This document shows, one piece after another, positions 6,389-7,853 of a DNA stretch of 7,853 nucleotides. A program made the position numbers and the translations under genes. The stretch is from Nitrospira sp. UBA6909 (GTDB taxonomy: Bacteria > Nitrospirota > Nitrospiria > Nitrospirales > Nitrospiraceae): contig DKBD01000019.1 of NCBI GenBank assembly GCA_002451055.1, positions 2,768-10,620 of the forward strand. The letters run 5' to 3'. The notes under the pieces are model-generated. The model had not been told where the DNA came from. It was given only the letters and a program-made list of their open reading frames with translations, and ran no database searches. How positions within the stretch are numbered: the stretch's first letter is position 1; every line of letters starts with the position of its first letter.

Positions 6389-6417
6389 ATTATCGGGAGA
6401 CCTCTTCTGTAATGCAA
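6389..6417 (-). promoter_or_regulatory. Sigma70-type promoter for the permease gene
   Basis: On the minus strand, TTGCAT (-35, 6412-6417) and GATAAT (-10, 6389-6394) are separated by exactly 17 bases. The -10 matches consensus at five of six positions and the -35 at four. Transcription would start near 6382, giving a leader of about 24 bases that contains the GAGG ribosome-binding site. Confidence 0.6.
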
Positions 6418-6637
6418 TGAGAGTCGGCTACCCGGATGTGGAAGGCTCAGGCTGAGGTTACTCCGCACTATTCATACACGCTCTCCTGCGATCGCGAATC
6501 CGCTGCCGTGACAAACCGGGCGCTGGAACGTCCACGACAAAGAGCCCCACGTCGCCATGCGATCGAACAGGGCGACACGCGCATCGCATCGACTTCTTGT
6601 CTTTCGCCTCTGCCAAGAAGAAGATCGAAGGTGGGAC

Positions 6638-7201
6638 TTACCAGTGGCGGAACGGGCCCGAGTCCAAATGCACGAATTTCGAGCGGGGATAGTAGCCGAC
6701 GCCGCCGTACCCCAATTCAAGCGCGACCTTGCGGACGGTTTTAGGATGGATGCCCGGGATTCGTATGTCCATGGCCTGCCCCTGAACATGGAGGCTGTTT
6801 CTGGCGGCCCCCCGGCCAGACCGCACCAGCAAGGCATTGTATTCCGGAGACCGGAAACCGGAGGTCACCTGGATGTCGCGATTGCCCCCCAGCCTCTTCT
6901 GCACCAGATTCACATGCTCGAGCACCCGCACATCGATGGCACCGACTTCGCCCGTGTAATGGCAACGCAGAAGATGATTCACGTCGTCGAGCGCCTCTAG
7001 ATCGTACTGTCCTGCCTCATCGCGATAGATCACGTCCAGTTGTTCATCTGTCCAGACATTGACAAACCTGAGCCTGCCTTCCGGAAGACCGCGGGCGAAC
7101 GTCACCGATGGACAGATAAGCCGTCCCCCCAATAAGACCGCACCCACCAATGACGTGCGGAGAAATCCGCGTCGAGTCCAGCCTCGCTCAAGGTTATCCA
7201 T
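6638..7201 (-). CDS. Tat-exported DUF882/YcbK-like M15 murein endopeptidase
   Basis: A 187-residue periplasmic protein, close to the 182 residues of E. coli YcbK (MepK), which cleaves peptidoglycan cross-links. The N-terminus carries a twin-arginine signal: TRRGFLRTS (9-17), then a hydrophobic stretch (18-30), with a likely cleavage near residues 34-38. This places the start at the ATG 7199-7201 although its ribosome-binding site is weak (AGG about seven bases upstream). The mature part begins with RLRFVNVWTDEQLDVIYRD, the usual DUF882 opening. SGFRSPEYN (114-122), SLHVQGQAMDI (136-146) and FVHLD (176-180) carry the M15-type zinc ligands, expected to be H138, D145 and H178, with D180 as the likely catalytic acid. 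All key residues are present. It is transcribed divergently from the receiver gene, and a gap of 279 bases separates its end from the permease start. Confidence 0.92.
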   Translation of the reverse strand: MDNLERGWTRRGFLRTSLVGAVLLGGRLICPSVTFARGLPEGRLRFVNVWTDEQLDVIYRDEAGQYDLEALDDVNHLLRCHYTGEVGAIDVRVLEHVNLVQKRLGGNRDIQVTSGFRSPEYNALLVRSGRGAARNSLHVQGQAMDIRIPGIHPKTVRKVALELGYGGVGYYPRSKFVHLDSGPFRHW

Positions 7202-7264
7202 CTTGCCTGTCTATGAAGTCACTTTCCGAGAGTGGACGCACAGTGATCGCAGAAAAGCCTCGTG

Positions 7265-7293
7265 TATGTAACAAAAATCGAGGCCTCGGTCAA
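7265..7293 (-). promoter_or_regulatory. Extended -10 promoter candidate for the murein endopeptidase gene
   Basis: On the minus strand, TTGACC (-35, 7288-7293; five of six consensus bases) and TACATA (-10, 7265-7270) are 17 bases apart. A TG one base before the -10 element makes it an extended -10 site. The start of transcription would be near 7258, leaving a leader of about 55 bases. The -10 hexamer alone is weak. Confidence 0.45.
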
Positions 7294-7327
7294 CCGGTTT
7301 CCCTATCGGTTTCCACTATCGCGGTTT
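7279..7327. promoter_or_regulatory. Palindromes and CGGTTT repeats over the endopeptidase promoter, operator-like
   Basis: A perfect 10-base palindrome, cgaggcctcg (7279-7288), lies in the spacer and on the edge of the -35 element of the minus-strand promoter. A second palindrome, aaccggtt, follows at 7292-7299. CGGTTT occurs three times in direct orientation, starting at 7295, 7307 and 7322; the first two are eight-base repeats, CGGTTTCC. The placement suggests a regulator-binding site, but no binding family is recognised. Confidence 0.35.
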
Positions 7328-7425
7328 GTCCTTTCCCATCAAAAAAGATACCTGCAGCCTGACACGCACGGACATCTTCTCCCGACTTTGGACAGTCGTG
7401 TTCTCCCCCCCAATTCATTTCTCCC

Positions 7426-7454
7426 TGGACAGCGTGCACTCCACCAGGTAAGAT
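7426..7454 (+). promoter_or_regulatory. Sigma70-type promoter for the receiver gene
   Basis: TGGACA (-35, 7426-7431; five of six consensus bases) and TAAGAT (-10, 7449-7454; four of six) are separated by 17 bases. Transcription would start near 7461, just upstream of the AGGAGA ribosome-binding site (7468-7473). Confidence 0.5.
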
Positions 7455-7480
7455 TCACGAGTCTTGCAGGAGATACCATC

Positions 7481-7846
7481 ATGGCGACCATCCTCGTCAT
7501 CGACGACGAGCAATCCATTCGAGGACTCATCAAAGAAATCCTTGAAAAGGAGGGGCACTGCGTAATCGAGGCTGCAAACGGCCGCGAAGGGCTGGAGGTA
7601 TATCAGACGCAGCCCGTGGACCTCGTCATCATGGACTTGCTGATGCCCGATACGGATGGTTTGGAAGCGACTCTCCAGCTCACACGCGAATATGTCGATG
7701 CCAAGGTAATTGCGATAACGGGAGCCCAAGGCAACCGCAATTTCCTGGACGTCGCCAAACTCTTCGGCGCTCGCCGCGCGCTTGAGAAACCGTTCGATAT
7801 CAACACGCTGGTCCAGATGGTCAAAGAAGAACTCGCGGCCCCGTAA
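7481..7846 (+). CDS. Stand-alone CheY-like response regulator receiver
   Basis: A 121-residue single-domain receiver, which would be switched by phosphorylation from a histidine kinase. The ATG at 7481 is chosen because AGGAGA (7468-7473) precedes it at proper distance and the receiver fold starts directly with ATILVIDDE; the frame is open further upstream but codes nothing recognisable. The acidic pocket is D8, D9 and E10, the phospho-acceptor is D52 (VIMDLLMPDTDG), the switch residue is T80 (VIAITGA), and the conserved lysine is K103 (EKPFD). All key residues are present, so it should be active. There is no output domain, so it must act through a partner protein or in a phosphorelay. No kinase gene lies in the window. 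It is divergent from the murein endopeptidase gene, and a regulatory link between them is only inference. Confidence 0.95.
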   Translation: MATILVIDDEQSIRGLIKEILEKEGHCVIEAANGREGLEVYQTQPVDLVIMDLLMPDTDGLEATLQLTREYVDAKVIAITGAQGNRNFLDVAKLFGARRALEKPFDINTLVQMVKEELAAP

Positions 7847-7853
7847 CCTTGGG

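Noticed and set aside
6436..6837. Open frames on both strands around the end of the endopeptidase gene.
   Set aside because: They are mostly shadows of the endopeptidase reading frame. The part outside it (6436-6637) shows no conserved motif or start signal.
7262..7480. An upstream extension of the receiver gene to a start at 7262 (194 codons).
   Set aside because: The added 73 residues match no domain, the region contains promoter elements for both directions, and the ATG at 7481 has a good ribosome-binding site directly before the canonical receiver start.

Overview
The window (moderate to high GC) carries six genes that I can support and a roughly 0.7 kb stretch with no confident gene. 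The organism looks like an environmental Gram-negative-type bacterium: one protein has a twin-arginine signal and a periplasmic murein-peptidase fold, there is a large LEPR-XLL/RTX-type surface protein, and there are LuxR and receiver-domain regulators. The overall flavour resembles Nitrospirota (for example Nitrospira). That assignment is impressionistic, because no ribosomal or other phylogenetic marker is present.

Layout from left to right. (1) Positions 2-925 (+): the C-terminal part of a LuxR-type regulator, open at the left window edge. (2) A GC-rich hairpin at 1016-1044 lies between this gene and the convergent one that follows. (3) Positions 1055-3868 (-): a 937-residue modular surface or secreted protein. 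It has an N-terminal LEPR-XLL-like motif, a chain of Ig-like, YDG and MBG-type domains, and six C-terminal RTX calcium-binding nonapeptides. Two of its domains share a 137-bp segment that is identical at the nucleotide level, with a 225-bp period. (4) Positions 3869-4561: a non-coding or unrecognised stretch with a possible structured leader for the large gene, one doubtful ORF that ends in a terminator-like hairpin, and a strong hairpin next to the following gene. (5) Positions 4562-4855 (-): a small three-helix membrane protein. (6) Positions 5018-6358 (-): an ArsB/NhaD (ion transporter superfamily) permease with a good sigma70-like promoter. (7) Positions 6638-7201 (-): a Tat-exported DUF882/YcbK-like M15 murein endopeptidase. 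(8) Positions 7481-7846 (+): a stand-alone CheY-like receiver, transcribed divergently from gene 7 across an intergenic region that holds two promoter candidates and palindromes or repeats overlapping one of them.

How the parts may work together: the large protein, the peptidase and the two membrane proteins all act at the cell envelope, and two signalling proteins lie beside them. The genes are separated by gaps of 130-700 bp, most have their own ribosome-binding site, and they do not form one tight operon, so functional coupling is inference. The most unusual item is the LEPR-XLL/MBG/RTX protein with its recently homogenised internal repeat and long upstream region. No complete novel multi-gene system is evident.
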